A stretch of 64,000 nucleotides of DNA from Equus caballus (taxonomy: Eukaryota > Chordata > Mammalia > Perissodactyla > Equidae), in assembly GCF_041296265.1 (NCBI RefSeq), contig NC_091695.1:14429001-14493000 (forward strand), written 5' to 3'. The notes beneath the pieces were generated by a model that worked only from the letters and a program-made list of their open reading frames with translations, was not told the DNA's origin and did not search any database. The position numbers and the translations under genes are program-made. Shown here one piece after another: positions 22,251 through 34,260 of the stretch (position 1 is the first letter of the stretch; every line of letters starts with the position of its first letter).

Positions 22251-25200
22251 AGTAAAATACTGAGATCAGACTATTTCCTGTGAACTCCAAGGATTATTAT
22301 AGGGCTCAAATATCCACCTAGCATGGAAAAGCATTTAGAAAAGCTTAAAGCACCAAAATTGAAGTGTTGGCTGTATTTAGGTAGAGTTCTTAATGGAATT
22401 ACTCTCTCTGTTGTATTTTATATTCAAATTGATGAAGATAATCATTACAGTGCTATTTTTGAGGAAAAGGACATTCCACAATATCAATTACCTAAGGAAG
22501 AAAACCCACTTTTTTACACACTGGAATTATTTTCTTTTCACTAAGGTGTTATGTTTAGCTTTTCAAAAATGTGCTTGTCAAGTCTTTCCTCATCTAAACA
22601 GGGACTATAGAAAAGAGCTAAATCTTTGTTAATACCCAAAGAAAATATTAATTATCATTTATATCATGATGAACTCAGGTTCAATTAGCAAAAAGTATAG
22701 GATTATGACCTTCTTCATACTTTTATCAAATTCCTCGAGACCTTTGCATTTTCTCCTTTTATTTCTCTACTCCCTATCTTCGCAATCTGTTAACTCACAA
22801 TGACCAGCATCTAGAAATTATTCCCTAGACTCATTTAATTATTTATGTGCTATCCATTACCAGCTAATATAACTAGGGCTGATTGGAAAGAAATTTATGA
22901 CATAGATTATAGAAACATTCATCTGATTTTTCATATGGTTCTTTGACTAGCCCATGAGTGCGACCTAGGGCTCCATTTATTTCTTGAAGTAAAGACCAAG
23001 AAAATATTCTCAAGTGTGTTGCTTAATTTTTAAACACACCAGTTTTCTGGATAATAGAATTTACTGACCTCTGGCCACAAAACATATGGGGATCCAATGT
23101 ACAACGTGTGAGCCACTTGCTGAAGATTTAGATTCTCCGTTATGTTAAAATAGTGGCTTCAATAAGCGCATCATCAAAAATATTTATTTAATGAGAAAGG
23201 AAACATGCACATTCCTGTCTGGATTTATTTCATACTACTGTTGCTATATGTAGAAGATTGCCTCTCTACAAAGAATGCTTATCTTGTTTCTTTAACAATG
23301 GTAATACTTTTTCCATAATATCCCTGCAAAGAAAATATTTGCAAAACCTAAGCATGATTATCCATAAGAATGTTGTAGTTGATTATAATTTACAAAAGCC
23401 TGTTTTATCAATTACTTTTATGACATATGACAAATATTTATCTGTGGAGGATATATAAAAAGATTTTAACATAGTGACTTTAACCCACAAAATAGTATGC
23501 GGCCTGTTTTCTCTGAACTACATTCCTAACACATTCTGTATACTGATTGTCTCAATATATCACTATCTTCCAAGGATGTAGTAAACTTTAGTAATAAGAA
23601 TTAAAGTTCTGGTAAATCTTTTCACATTGCTGTTTAGACTCCTTACTCTCTGGTTGCTTGGAAGAGTGTTACATTAAATGGAATTGCCAAAGAAGACTGG
23701 TTCTTAAGTGAGGATAAAAAGCACTAGTTAGATTAAAAATTGGAAATGGCCACTGCTTTAGATACAATTATATATATTATTTACATTGTTAAATAAATAT
23801 ATATAAAATTATGTAAATACTACATTTCATCATATATGACATAATGCTACAATGTACACCATTATATATAACTCAGTGCTTATTTTGACATTAGGTGAAT
23901 CTGCATTTAGTGACAAGATCCATTCTACCACCACACCTCTTAAATGCTAAATCCAGTTGGAACCATTTTCCTGTTCACACTAGACAATTGTTTTTTTGCT
24001 AAAGTAAAGTAGCTGAGGATTTGACAATGTGCCTCGATTGTCATAAATGGTTCTTACCTGATGAGGTTGGTGGATTTATTTTACAATGCTTCACTATAGG
24101 CTTATTAGATCTTTAAATTACATGTCTGCTCAAGTTACATGCAGGAACTTGTGGATGTGCGAAGGAATCTGCATCCTTACATCACTAAGGACCAATGGAC
24201 CAGACAGGAGAAGGTGAACTTCTTCAGATTCCTAAGCCCATGAAAAAAAACCCCAAACAAACAACTATATGAAACTTTGTATTGATTTCCCACATGAAAG
24301 GCACGTGCTGTGAATGAACTATTTGACTATTTCACTGGCTATCTCCAAGTCCTGTCTGAGAATATTTGATATATAATTTTGTATCTGATGCAAACAGTTT
24401 TACCTTGGTCTTCTGTCATTGACTTTTGCAAAATCTTTGTTCAATGATTTTTGAATGACTGTATGCTCATAATGATACCAATCAAGACAATGAACAGTAA
24501 CAACACATACATGAATCGTTTTGCAAATAAATCCAGCAAGGAATGTTTTTGCATTTACAGCCAAAATTCTCTCTGCTTTAGATATACAATTTCTCTTTGT
24601 AGAAATCTAAGGACCAAGTGTCATTTGAAACCTGGCAAGAGAAACCATGTGACAATCAGTATCCTGAGGTTGACCAACTATCAGCAGAGAGAGATGAATC
24701 TCAAATGTTGGATTGGAGTTTTCTTGATTGACAGAGGGGGATTAATAGCTCTGTCATCTTGTCTCATGAATTGCAATCTTCACAGTCTTTACCAGATGAC
24801 CAAAGGGAAATTTTTTTAGAGCTAGATATGAGAATAAACTTTCTTAGTAAACAACAAATTATTAGGATGTGGTTAGCAATAAAGAGCAGCATCTAGCGCT
24901 ATGCCATGAGGATGGCAAGTGAGTAGTTAAAGGAATGATACCAATCTAAATACATTAGATATGCCAGTCTAAACACACATCTAAATTGGTAAATTGGCAG
25001 GCTGGACAAGTGTTAATGAATTGAGTGCCTGGACAAGTCAGAAGGAATCTGTCCTTGGTGCTCTTCTCCTAAGATTTGAACTTTGAACTTAATATATAAA
25101 ACTCATCGACTAACATGAACACAATAGAGTTTGACTCCTATGTGACTGAACCAGCTTTATCCTGAAATATAATCCAGATGCATCAGTGAATCATTTATGG

Positions 25201-25261
25201 CAGTTATTGATCCAATCAAATGAAGAGCACATTAGCTAATCATCCTACTTCATTGTAAGAT
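22251..25261. other. Intergenic, no gene seen
   Basis: AT-rich. A segment at about 23670-23755 resembles 27305-27395 (listed separately). A 122-codon frame at 24451-24819 has no recognisable domain or homologue. Confidence 0.5.
23670..23755 (+). repeat. Unnamed ~85-bp sequence shared with 27305-27395
   Basis: Aligned by eye with 27305-27395, roughly 70% of positions match, including 'TTAAATGG(A/G)(A/G)TTGC(C/T)AAAG(A/G)AGA(C/T)' and 'GGAAATGGCCA' against 'GGGAATGGCCA'. Either an ancient repeat family or an old local duplication. Confidence 0.4.
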
Positions 25262-25857
25262 TGTGACAGAATGATGGTTCCCCAGAGATGAACAAGGCCT
25301 GATCCCTGGAATCAATAATCTGTGAATATGCCACATAATATGACAAAATGGACTTTGCAGAGATATGATTAAAGTTAAAGGTCTTGAGATGGGGAGATTA
25401 TTTGGGTAGGCCCAGTCTAATCATATGAGCTCTAAAAAGGGGAAGTGAAAGAAAGAAAGGTAGTCCAAAGATATGTTGCGACAGAAAAAGTAGAGAAAAG
25501 GAGGATTCAAGTGGTCATTGCTGGTATTAAAGACTGATGGTATGGGGTCATAAGCCAAGCAATGTGGTGATCTCTAGAAGCTGAAAATGATATTTGGCTG
25601 ACAGTCAGCCAGGAAACAGGGTCTTCAGTCCTATAACCTAAAGGAAGTGAATTTTGCCAATAATCTAACTGAGCAAGAATAATGGAAACCCCACTAGAGT
25701 ATACTGAAAGAAAGGCAGCCATGCCCACGAATTAATTTTTGCTCAGTGAGCTCTATTTTGGACGTATGACCTACAGAGCTGTGAGATAATAAATGTGTAT
25801 TGTTTTAAGCGACTCAATTTGTGGCAATTTATTACAACAGGAATAGAAGACTATACA
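25262..25857 (+). mobile_element. LTR fossil, MLT1/MaLR-like (solitary)
   Basis: The order matches a MaLR LTR in sense orientation: a 5' part around 'gatggttccccagagatg', 'ggactttgcagagatatgattaaagttaaaggtcttgagatgggg', 'tgggtaggcccagtctaatcatatg', then 'cagagctgtgagataataaatgtgtattgttttaagcgactc' with an embedded polyadenylation signal near the 3' end. No internal retroviral region is attached. Highly diverged; likely from early placental evolution. Confidence 0.75.
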
Positions 25858-27304
25858 TTGACTCATGCAAAATGATGTAGGAGACATTGTAGACCTGGTA
25901 TTTAGATATACCAATCTAAACCTTCTATCCTGTAAGCAATTTAAATGTAGAGTTTGGGGGTTTGAAATATTCAGTTTCCCAACCTCCTTTCCAGATAAGT
26001 ATGAGGAGATGTTTCAATTCTTGCTAATGAGATGACTTTAGATGTGAGCAAGTGCTATGTCTTTTGCTTCCATTTCCTTTCATTCCTGGAAGGTTGCAGA
26101 AGTCAATATAAGAATGGGAAAGGAGGAAGATGCAAGAAAATTGGCACTGTGACATCATTATTTTAAAAACACTAGCCTATTCACACAATCCCTCTAGAAA
26201 TTTTGCCGTATGTAGTAACTAATTGTTTTTTTGTAGAGGCTTGAGTGTGATTCTATACAAGAAAATATCTACAATAGTAATGTTTCACTATGTTTGGTGG
26301 TGGATAGTACCTCCTAGTGTCTTTTCTGCTGGTGCAGAAGTCCTTTTGTGGTAGGAAACATTTCTCAGGAATGTGGATCTTGGTACTTTTAGTAAGCATG
26401 GTATGATTGAACACTTTAGGTGTTCAAAGAGCGCTTTTCTTTGCAAAGCTTGTGTTTAACATGATTTCATCTGATGAACTTTGGTGGATATATACAGCTG
26501 TGGTACAGACACATTTCACTAGTACTTTTCAAGAATTTAGCATACTCCAAGTAGCAACAGAGGAGTAGCAAGAAAGGTCTTAGAATGACCTATTGATATT
26601 TCAAAGAAAAGAGTTGCATGTTTCTTTAGGTGTGGATTATGATAACCTACAGCTAGACATTTGATGATTTGAAAGCAGTTTCTGCACAAATTTCTTACGT
26701 TTTAAAAGATATTTCACTTTGTCATCAACTTTGTTGCTCCTCCTGTATGATTTTGACATTAAACAGCATTATTAAAACTGCAGAATTTACAGCTTTTCTT
26801 TATAACTTGGCTTACAAAGAATATGACCCTTTCACCATTATTTTAAGATAATATCCTAAAGTAGGGAAAACTATTTCAAGAGCTTGTGATTAATAGTATC
26901 TGTATCAGTACAGATTGTGGTTATGATTCAATCTATCTTTCCTTTGAACATTCATACAATCATGATAATAAGTTCCTATAACTGTAATTTCATCATTAAG
27001 ATAAAGTCTGCTAAATACTCACAAATGGTCTCATAAGAAAGAATTAGTTGTGCTCATGTCTTCACAGATTTCAGTTTGTTGTATTTGAAATATGGCAATT
27101 TTCACAATATTATTCAAATATCTTAATAATATTTGTGACATAACAAACTACACATATTTTGTTCTATCATTCACCACTGTCTATCTGTATTGGCCAAGTG
27201 CATGAGAATGTCCAGGATAAACAAGTGACCTTTGGTGAGCAACAAAGACCTCCTGCCAATATCGGAGTTTATTATGAAATATGCAGGCTGATCTTGGATG
27301 ATAG
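25858..27304. other. Intergenic, no gene seen
   Basis: AT-rich, with no OR similarity and no repeat that I can name. Confidence 0.5.
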
Positions 27305-27395
27305 TTTCTTAAATGGAGTTGCTAAAGGAGATTAGTTGTTAAATGACAATAAAATGTACTTTTTAGATGGATTGGGGGAATGGCCATTTATAATA
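27305..27395 (+). repeat. Partner of the 23670-23755 shared sequence
   Basis: See the entry at 23670. It lies immediately before an L1 3' fragment, but the partner at 23670 has no L1 beside it. Confidence 0.4.
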
Positions 27396-27414
27396 TCATA
27401 GCAATTGTAATACT

Positions 27415-27785
27415 ACTAAGCAATATAAATGAACAGACTATATTGATACATGCAATGACACCGTAATGCCAAATGTTTTATGCCAACTCAAAAATTAGAC
27501 TTAAAAGCCTTTACTATGTGCTTCCATTTGTGTGACATTCTGGAAAGGCGAAAACAATAGGATAGATTACCCGGTCATAAAGTTGGTGGGAGTTGTTAAC
27601 CACAAAGGGACAAGAAGTGAGAATTTTAGAGAGTGATGGAACTGTTCCGTATTTTGATCATGTTTGTGGTAACACAATTCTATGGATTTGTCAAATCTCA
27701 TAAAACTTACACCAAAAATAGTATATTTTACTTTGTATGCAAATTTAAAATTTACTGTGTCTAAGTTAAAAAAATAAATAAATAC
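27415..27785 (+). mobile_element. L1 LINE 3'-end fragment with A-rich tail
   Basis: Contains 'atgcttccatttgtgtgacattctggaaaggcg', 'ggaactgttccgtattttgatca' and 'ggatttgtcaaatctcataaaac', followed by an A-rich 'aaaaaaataaataaata' tail, as in an old L1 3' end. Confidence 0.6.
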
Positions 27786-28485
27786 TGTCAAGTAAGAAAG
27801 CCATTACTATGATGTTATATCTTAATTTACAAGTTTTACTTAAGCCAATTTACCCTCTTACTCACACATTGGCCCAATTTTAGCAAAGCCTCCTAAAAAG
27901 AGCTTCTAGAATCTATCCAAATTGCAGCACACTGGCTCACGCATTGGTGCGTCCAAGAGGCTCCTTCATTATAGGTACCTTAGCAACTTCCTCATGATCC
28001 TAGAGTCTTGGGATCTCCCAAGATGGTCATAAATTGACAAGGAATTCTGGTACAAGAAACTGCCCTCCTCAGGTCCATGCTACACACCATCAGAGTGGTA
28101 ATTGCAAGGGACTGGGCTCTCCTGAAAATAAAGGCTTTTACAGGCCTCTACTCTTAGGTGTCCATTATGACCTTTGTCATGAAAGCAGCACACCCACAAG
28201 CTTAGTGCAGCCTCTGGGGCCTCCCTGCTAAGGATAGAGCTGACCCTGAGCTCTCTGGTATATCCTACTTACAGAAGTGTGTGGCCTCCCGTGTCCTCAG
28301 TCCCTTGGCAGAGACCATGGTGGTCATTTCCTTCCTAGACCATTTGGAATCAGTTGAATGAACAGGAAAGGGAGTTTATACTAAGGACAGCTTCCCTACT
28401 ATTGCACAAGATGGAGCTCCCCAGAGCAGTTGCTTTTTGTGCCTCAATCAGGGCAACACTAATCACAGATGAGAATCAAGTATCA
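27786..28485. other. Intergenic, unassigned
   Basis: Between 27890 and 28450 the base composition is more GC-rich, with blocks such as 'ctggctcacgcattgg' and 'agaccatggtggtcatttcc'. It may be an old repeat or a degraded processed sequence. The small ORFs give no recognisable protein. Confidence 0.35.
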
Positions 28486-28731
28486 GGGGCTGGCCTGGTG
28501 GCACAGGGGTTAAGTGCACACATTTGGCTTTGGTGGCCTGGGGTTCACCAGTTCGGATCCTGGGTGTGGACATGGCACTGCTTGGTTAGCCATGCTGTGG
28601 TAGACGTCCCATATATAAAGTAGAGGAAGTTGGGCACAGATGTTAGCTCAGGGCCAGTCTTCCTCAGCAAAAGGAGGGGGATTAGTGGAAGATGTTAGAT
28701 CGGGGCTCATCTTTCTCAAAAAAAAAAAAAA
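28486..28731 (+). mobile_element. ERE SINE (older subfamily)
   Basis: Starts GGGGCTGGCCTGGTGGCACA, carries GGGGTTAAGTGCACAC and GTTCGGATCC B-box-like segments, then the 'gatgttagctcagggccagtcttcctcagc' body and a 14-base A tail. Candidate flanking repeats around 'agaatc/agaatt' are too weak to be sure. The subfamily resembles the copies at 1939 and 52586. Confidence 0.9.
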
Positions 28732-28889
28732 GAATTCTTGCTAAAAAAAGTTGAACTTGAATCCATTGAAGCCTTTACTTCTAGTTGCTACTAGCTCATA
28801 GGAAGTACCAAAATGTAAGGAACAACGTAAATAATACCAGAATTTGAACTCAAACAATTTGAAAGTTTTGAATATCCTGTAAGACAACT

Positions 28890-30030
28890 GACCAGGTATC
28901 TCTAACAAATCAATAGTTTTAAAATGGCCATTAAATGGACCATTTGGGGATTAAAACATAATAAGTTGTCACTAAATAGATTAAAATGAGAGATGAATAT
29001 TGCAAAATAAAAGTGACCTGAGAGAATACCAAACAAATGCAATGGCTGGATCTTGTCTGTTTGATAATAAAAACAACCAACTGTAAAGAGATCACTTTGA
29101 GAAAATGAAATCAAAGATTCTATTAAATATAAGCGGCCTAAACGCAATAAGCAAATGGTAAAGATTTTCAGTTTGGATAGAAAGCAAGACCACACAATAT
29201 GCTTGCTGTTTACTAAAAGAAAACTGGTTGAAATATAAATAAACTGATATTCCAAAGTGAAGGAATGGACATCAATATATGATGCAAACACTGATAAAAA
29301 GTGAGCCAGTGTAAATATATTGATAAAGCAGACTTCAGATAAATAAATATTACCAGGAATAAAGAAGACTGTAGCATAATGAAAAAGGAGTCAATTCACC
29401 AAAAACACATAAAAACCTTAAATGTGTATTCACCTAATAAGAGAAATTCAAAATTCATGCACAGGAAAATAAAGAAATAAAAGCAAAATAAACAAATCTA
29501 CACTTTAATTAATGAATGCAATTTATTTCCCCCATTACTCAATATAAATGTAGACAGATAATCAGTAAGGAGTTGGATGGCACTGACTTACACTATTAAC
29601 CAATTTGACATTAATGACAAAAACAGCAGAATATCCATTTTCTCCAAGCTCATATGTAATATACTCCGTTCACCAAAATAAACTGTATTGGGACTAAAAA
29701 ATGATGAATTCTTAAGAAATTTGGTCATACCATACTCCTTGGCAAAAAAGAAAATAAATCAAAAATCAATAAAAAAATCTATGAAATCTCCCAAATATTT
29801 GGAAATAAAACGACAAACAGAATATATATATTCTTCTCAAGTGAACATGCAATATTCCACAAGATAAAATGGTAGTAGATAATAAAGTAGACCAAATTTC
29901 AATTCAATGGTAAAAAGAGAATAATGCAACTATGAAATACAACCAAAATTTTAGAAAATAACTAAATGCAATCCCTATTTAATTCCTATATCGAAATAAA
30001 TTCCAGATGGATCAAAACATTTGTTTTGCT
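28890..30030 (+). mobile_element. L1 LINE ORF2 5' part (endonuclease region)
   Basis: Runs in order through degraded L1 blocks: 'gcagacttcagataaataaatattaccagg', 'aaggagtcaattcaccaaaaacacataaaaacc', 'gtgtattcacctaataagag', 'gacagataatcagtaagg' and 'aaaaaatctatgaaatctcccaaatatttggaaat'. This is ORF2 endonuclease sequence on the plus strand. It joins L1 ORF2 tail sequence just before the ERE at 30042. Confidence 0.7.
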
Positions 30031-30041
30031 TTTTACTTTTT

Positions 30042-30272
30042 GGTTTTTTTAAAGATTGGCCCTGAGTTAACATCTGTGGCCAATCTTGTTTTTCTTCTTC
30101 CCAAACCTACCAGTACATAGTTGTAGGTCTTTCTAGTTCTGCTATGTGGAATGCAGCCCCAGCACAGCTTGATGAGTGGTGTTAGGCCCACGCCCAGGAC
30201 CCGAAGCAGCCAAACCATGGGCCACCAAAGTACAGTGTGCAAACTTGACCACTCAGTCATGGGTCTGGCCCC
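30042..30272 (-). mobile_element. ERE SINE (old, diverged) inside L1
   Basis: Reverse-strand ERE: on the plus strand 'aagattggccctgagttaacatctgtggccaatc', 'ccagtacatagttgtaggtc', 'cacgcccaggacccgaag', 'cttgaccactcagtcatgggtctggcccc'. B box and A box are degraded. L1 sequence lies on both sides, so it inserted into the L1. Confidence 0.85.
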
Positions 30273-31300
30273 TCAAAAGTTTTAAAATAAGGTAAAGACC
30301 AGAAAAATGCTTAAAAAAATAAATGCTAAGTAATAGTTGAAGAAAATATTGTTAGGAGTGAAGTGGGGATAGTCTTTTTAAGAGTGACACAAAAACAAAA
30401 AAAATTAAAGAAAAAAATATTACATGCCAAAAGCAATATATGTACTATAACAAGTCAAAACATAATACAAGCCAGAAAAATAATAATTACATATACAATA
30501 GTAAAAAGAATATTTTTTAGTATAAAATAACTCACAAAAATCAGTATGCAAATGATCAACTGAATAAAATAGATAAAAGATATTAATACACATTTTACAG
30601 AAAAAGAAACACAAACTATGTTAAACATGTGAAAAGATACTCAAACTCAAGGATCAAAAGAATTTTTTGTAAATGAAATAAAATAACTTTGTTCAGATAT
30701 CATACACCATAAACATTTATCAGGTACTTGAGAATGTGGACAAAAGTGTTCTCAAAGATGGTGGGTGGGAGTGCAGCAATTAGCACAACCTTAAGGATTG
30801 CAGTTGGGCACGAACTATGAATACCAACATTTTATGTAGATACACTATCTGACCATTGATGCAAATACATATATGACAATTTCAGTTCTAGGAACTCATA
30901 CTTACATATATTTAAAAACATACATTTATTGCAAAATAATTTGGCATAGAAAAAGATGAGGAACAACATGAAGACGGATACATCCATTTAATTTTAGTAT
31001 GTATTTATAAGGCAGCATAATACAATAGGAGAAAAAATAAAAGTTAGATCTATATGAACTTGTTTGGAAATATCTTCAAGATGTTGCATAGTAAAAGCAA
31101 ATATTTACATACACAGGAAGAATCACACATATATTTGAATACATTTGCATTTTAAAAGGTTATTTGAACAGATCTTAAGAAACAAATTAAGTGACTGCCT
31201 CTGTGGAAGAGGACTGGAGATTATAATGAGAGACAAATAAGAAATTTATTCCACACTTTATCCCATTTTGTATGGTTTTCATTTTTACTACCTATTATTA
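30273..31300 (+). mobile_element. L1 LINE ORF2 3' part and 3' region
   Basis: Continuation of the L1 left of the ERE: 'agtaatagttgaagaaaatattg', 'ttacagaaaaagaaacacaaac', 'gtgaaaagatactcaaactcaaggatcaaaag', 'gaatgtggacaaaagtg' and 'ggaacaacatgaag'. Degenerate and old. Confidence 0.65.
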
Positions 31301-31792
31301 TCTATCACTTCTATTTTCCTTAAAAAGGTAGAAGTATTGCACTAAAAGCGTTATTCATAACTGAAATTTCATAGAGAACACTGTCTATACAACATTAAAT
31401 ATCTTAAATACAATGATAATAAGACAAATGACAAGAATATAAATAAAAATGATACTAAGTCTCAGAAAAAAGAAAAAAGAGAAATACATATTTTGATTAA
31501 AAATTACTGTAACTATATAAAAATTTCCTCCCTAATTCATTACATATTATCAGCTCCTTCTATATAGGCATTACAGCTTTCTAGCTGAAGTGGTAAACAA
31601 GACATTGTAGACCTTACAATCTAGCAGGGAGAGAAATAGTGATTAATGGTACAATCACACAGTTCATTCCCTAATCATAATTATCATCAATTCTTTGAAG
31701 AAAGAAAGCAAGTATCAGATTTAAGAACAAAAGTGCATTTCAAGGAAGTGGACCATAATGTCAAATGACTGTCTTCATGGTAGATGATGTAC
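31301..31792. other. 3' flank of the OR4A-like gene
   Basis: No coding signal. On the minus strand an AATAAA lies at 31245-31250, about 540 bases past the stop, a weak candidate poly(A) signal. Confidence 0.35.
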
Positions 31793-32719
31793 TTATTTAC
31801 CACAAGATACGACATTTCTTCTCCAGAGCTTCTTCATAGCATTTGTCACCTCTGAATTTCTCAGAGTATAGATTAATGGGTTCAGCATGGGGGTTATGAC
31901 TGTATAAAACAGACTCAGTGGTTTGTCAATGGAGAAGGTCTTAGCAGGTCTCACATACATGAAAATACAGGGAAGAAAGAAGACAACCACAGTGATGTGG
32001 GAAATACAGGTCTGGAAGGCTTTCCACCTCCCTTCATGACTAAGTTTCTTTAGAGAGTGCAAGATGACACCATAAGAGATGAGTAAGAGCAGAAACACAA
32101 TAGTGCAGATCAGGCCTCCATTGACCATTACTAAGTAGTGAATGACATAGGTGTCAGTACAGACGAGTTTCAATAAGGGGTACATGTCACAGATAAAATA
32201 ATCAATAACATTGGGGCCACAGAATGGGAGCCCATAAATAATAGAAAGTTGAATTACTGAGTGCAGAAAGCCTCCAATCCAACACACTAATAGCAGCACA
32301 ATACACACCCATTGTCTCATGATAACCAAATAATGCAAGGGCTTGCAGATGGCCACATAGCGGTCATAGGCCATCACCAACAGAAGAAACACCCCTGATC
32401 CACCAGAGAAATGCTCTGTAAAGAGCTGAGCCATACAAAATTGGAAAGATATGGTACTATTCCCACAGAACAAGTCTGAAATCAATCTGGGAGTAATGGA
32501 AGAGGAATAAATGACATCCATAACTGACAGGCTAGCAAGAAAAAGGTACATTGGGGATTTCAGGGACTTAGTGAAAGTTACAGTCACAACAATGAGCATA
32601 TTGCCTACCATAGTCAAAATGTAGAAGAGCAAGAACATAACAAAAAGGATTTTCTGCTCCTTTGGATTCTGTGTGAGGCCCAAGAGGACAACGTAAGTCA
32701 CATTATTCCTTGGTTCCAT
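31793..32719 (-). CDS. Olfactory receptor, OR4A-like (intact ORF, 308 aa)
   Basis: A full-length single-exon class II odorant receptor. The opening MEPRNNVT, with an N6 sequon, and the [22 protein letters not shown] stretch closely match human OR4A47 as I remember it. Landmarks: GN at 39-40, PMYLFL at 56-61 (usually PMYFFL), [10 protein letters not shown] at 116-125, the TM3/ECL2 cysteine pair C95-C177 with further ECL2 cysteines at 167 and 187, and [12 protein letters not shown] at 277-288. Two oddities: the TM6 entry motif is KAFQTC (233-238) rather than KAFSTC or KALSTC, and the following [10 protein letters not shown] has one residue fewer than the equivalent stretch in the other receptors here, an in-frame codon loss in TM6. 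The frame is open and it may function, but these changes could weaken G-protein coupling. Expected site is the olfactory cilium; ligand unknown. It faces away from the OR10AG-like gene and has no operon-like relation to it. Confidence 0.92.
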   Translation of the reverse strand: MEPRNNVTYVVLLGLTQNPKEQKILFVMFLLFYILTMVGNMLIVVTVTFTKSLKSPMYLFLASLSVMDVIYSSSITPRLISDLFCGNSTISFQFCMAQLFTEHFSGGSGVFLLLVMAYDRYVAICKPLHYLVIMRQWVCIVLLLVCWIGGFLHSVIQLSIIYGLPFCGPNVIDYFICDMYPLLKLVCTDTYVIHYLVMVNGGLICTIVFLLLLISYGVILHSLKKLSHEGRWKAFQTCISHITVVVFFLPCIFMYVRPAKTFSIDKPLSLFYTVITPMLNPLIYTLRNSEVTNAMKKLWRRNVVSCGK

Positions 32720-32763
32720 CTAATCTTTGTAGGTGCTGACTTCAGATATAAGAAGCAGTTTAC

Positions 32764-32780
32764 CTACAAAGCAAGAGGGA
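32764..32780 (-). other. Candidate splice acceptor of the OR4A-like gene
   Basis: On the minus strand CCCTCTTGCTTTGTAG is a strong pyrimidine-rich acceptor. It would leave a 44-base 5' UTR segment before the ATG at 32719. No transcript evidence. Confidence 0.45.
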
Positions 32781-32839
32781 AAACTTTTAAATGTATTATA
32801 AGTTTAATATTTTGTTTATTCATTCAATTATTAGAATGT

Positions 32840-33120
32840 GTACAGAGTATCTGCTTGTGTAATAGACACTGTGATTACAAAGTTGAATAAGACATAGTTG
32901 TCTACCCTCAGTGATTTGATATACAAAGAAGGATAAATCAAGTCTAGGTTAATCCTAGGCTAATAAGAGCCATTATAAAAATATTCACACAATGCTAAGG
33001 GTCACAGCATAAGAATATATCAATCAAACTCGAATCAGAGAAGGCTTCCTAGAGGAGGGAATGTTTTAGCTTAGTTTTCAAGGAAAAGTGAAGGAACAAG
33101 AGAAGATGGGAAGGGAATTC
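32840..33120. repeat. Possible L2-like ancient repeat fragment
   Basis: Contains 'atagacactgtgattacaaagttgaataagacatag' and later 'agagaaggcttcctagaggaggga', a sequence order common in ancient mammalian repeats related to LINE2. Divergence is high. Confidence 0.4.
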
Positions 33121-33295
33121 CATGAAAATGTACACTATTCATAAAATCACAAAAATGTAATACTTGCAACCCATTGAAGGGTTGCAATTTAATTGCAATT
33201 TAATTTAATTTCCATAGATTAAATTGTGAATGGAAGATCACCATCCTGCATTGTCTCAGTTCTCATTGAGGCCACTTCCTTAGAGTCTTTATATG

Positions 33296-33554
33296 TATTT
33301 ATTTATTTATTTATTTTATTGGTGAGGCAGATTGGCCCTGAGCTAACATCCATTGCCAATCTTCCTCTTTTTGCTTGAGAAAGAGTCTCCCTGAGCTAAA
33401 GTCTGTGCCAATCGTCCTCTATTTTGTGTGTGGGGTGCCACCACAGCATGACTTGATGAGCAGCGTGTAGGTCTGTGCCTAGGATCTGAACCTGTGAACC
33501 CCAGGCTGCCCAAGCAGAGCATGCAAACTTAACCACTATGCTACTGGGCAGGCT
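33296..33554 (-). mobile_element. ERE SINE (older subfamily)
   Basis: Reverse-strand ERE with an A/T tail '(TATT)n', 'gattggccctgagctaacatcc', 'gatgagcagcgtgtaggtc' and a degraded tRNA-derived head 'aacttaaccactatgctactggg'. Imperfect target duplications, CTTAGAGTCTTTATATG at 33279-33295 and CTTAAGGTCTTTAGATG at 33555-33571, differ at a few positions, which supports an older insertion. Confidence 0.9.
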
Positions 33555-33571
33555 CTTAAGGTCTTTAGATG

Positions 33572-34035
33572 GATAATTCCCTTTTGTGTGACAAATAAAT
33601 TCTTAAGCACTTAAATTTTGTGTCTCTAGTCCCCATCTCTCCCCTATTTTCAAACATGTATATGCAGCACCTCCAATTTTAGACATCTCTAATTGGATGC
33701 CAATTTAGTATTATAAAACTAAATTTTCAATTTTACACAATAAACGTGTTCTTCATCTCATTAAATGGTACCACCTTCCATGTGATTGTTCAGACAACAA
33801 ATCTCACAGTGTCCTTCACTCCTCTATTGCTCTTATATTTACTTAATAACTTTAACATGTCCTATTGACTGTACTTTGTAAATATATCACAAATTTGATC
33901 AGTTCCCACCCCCTGTTTTCTTCCTGGACCAATGGAATAGCCTATTGCCAAGGTTCTCCACCTTCATTCAGCCCTCCACCAATTTCTTCTCCTTAAGTAG
34001 TGTAAACGGTTCGTTTTTAAATCTTATTCTGGTTA
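33572..34035. other. Intergenic, nothing firm
   Basis: Includes 'tgtccttcactcctctattgctc' and 'gttcccaccccctgttttcttcctggaccaatggaatag', reminiscent of antisense or sense L2, but too diverged to call. Confidence 0.3.
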
Positions 34036-34039
34036 TATC

Positions 34040-34260
34040 ACTCTGACGTTCAACAGTGGATTAATAACACACAACCACAATTTAAAGTATCACATTTAAT
34101 ATTTACAGTAACAAGAACTGTAATCCCGATTTTGTATTTGAAGAACTTGAGGCTCAGTGCCTCTAATTAATTTTCCCAATGTCACACATTTTTAAGTGAT
34201 AAACCCGAATTGGATTCTAAATTTGACTTATTTCAAAGTTATTTAACTTCTTACATAATG
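34040..34260 (-). repeat. MIR SINE fragment
   Basis: Reverse MIR core: 'tatttgaagaacttgaggctcagtg...ttttcccaatgtcacacattt...gataaacccgaattgga'. Old and diverged. Confidence 0.55.

Noticed and set aside
24451-24819. 122-codon plus-strand frame
   Set aside because: No signal, membrane or domain pattern and no similarity to a family that I know; length is within chance for this amount of DNA.
28902-29291. 129-codon minus-strand frame
   Set aside because: It is antisense to the L1 ORF2 fragment and looks hydrophobic only because the L1 strand is A-rich.
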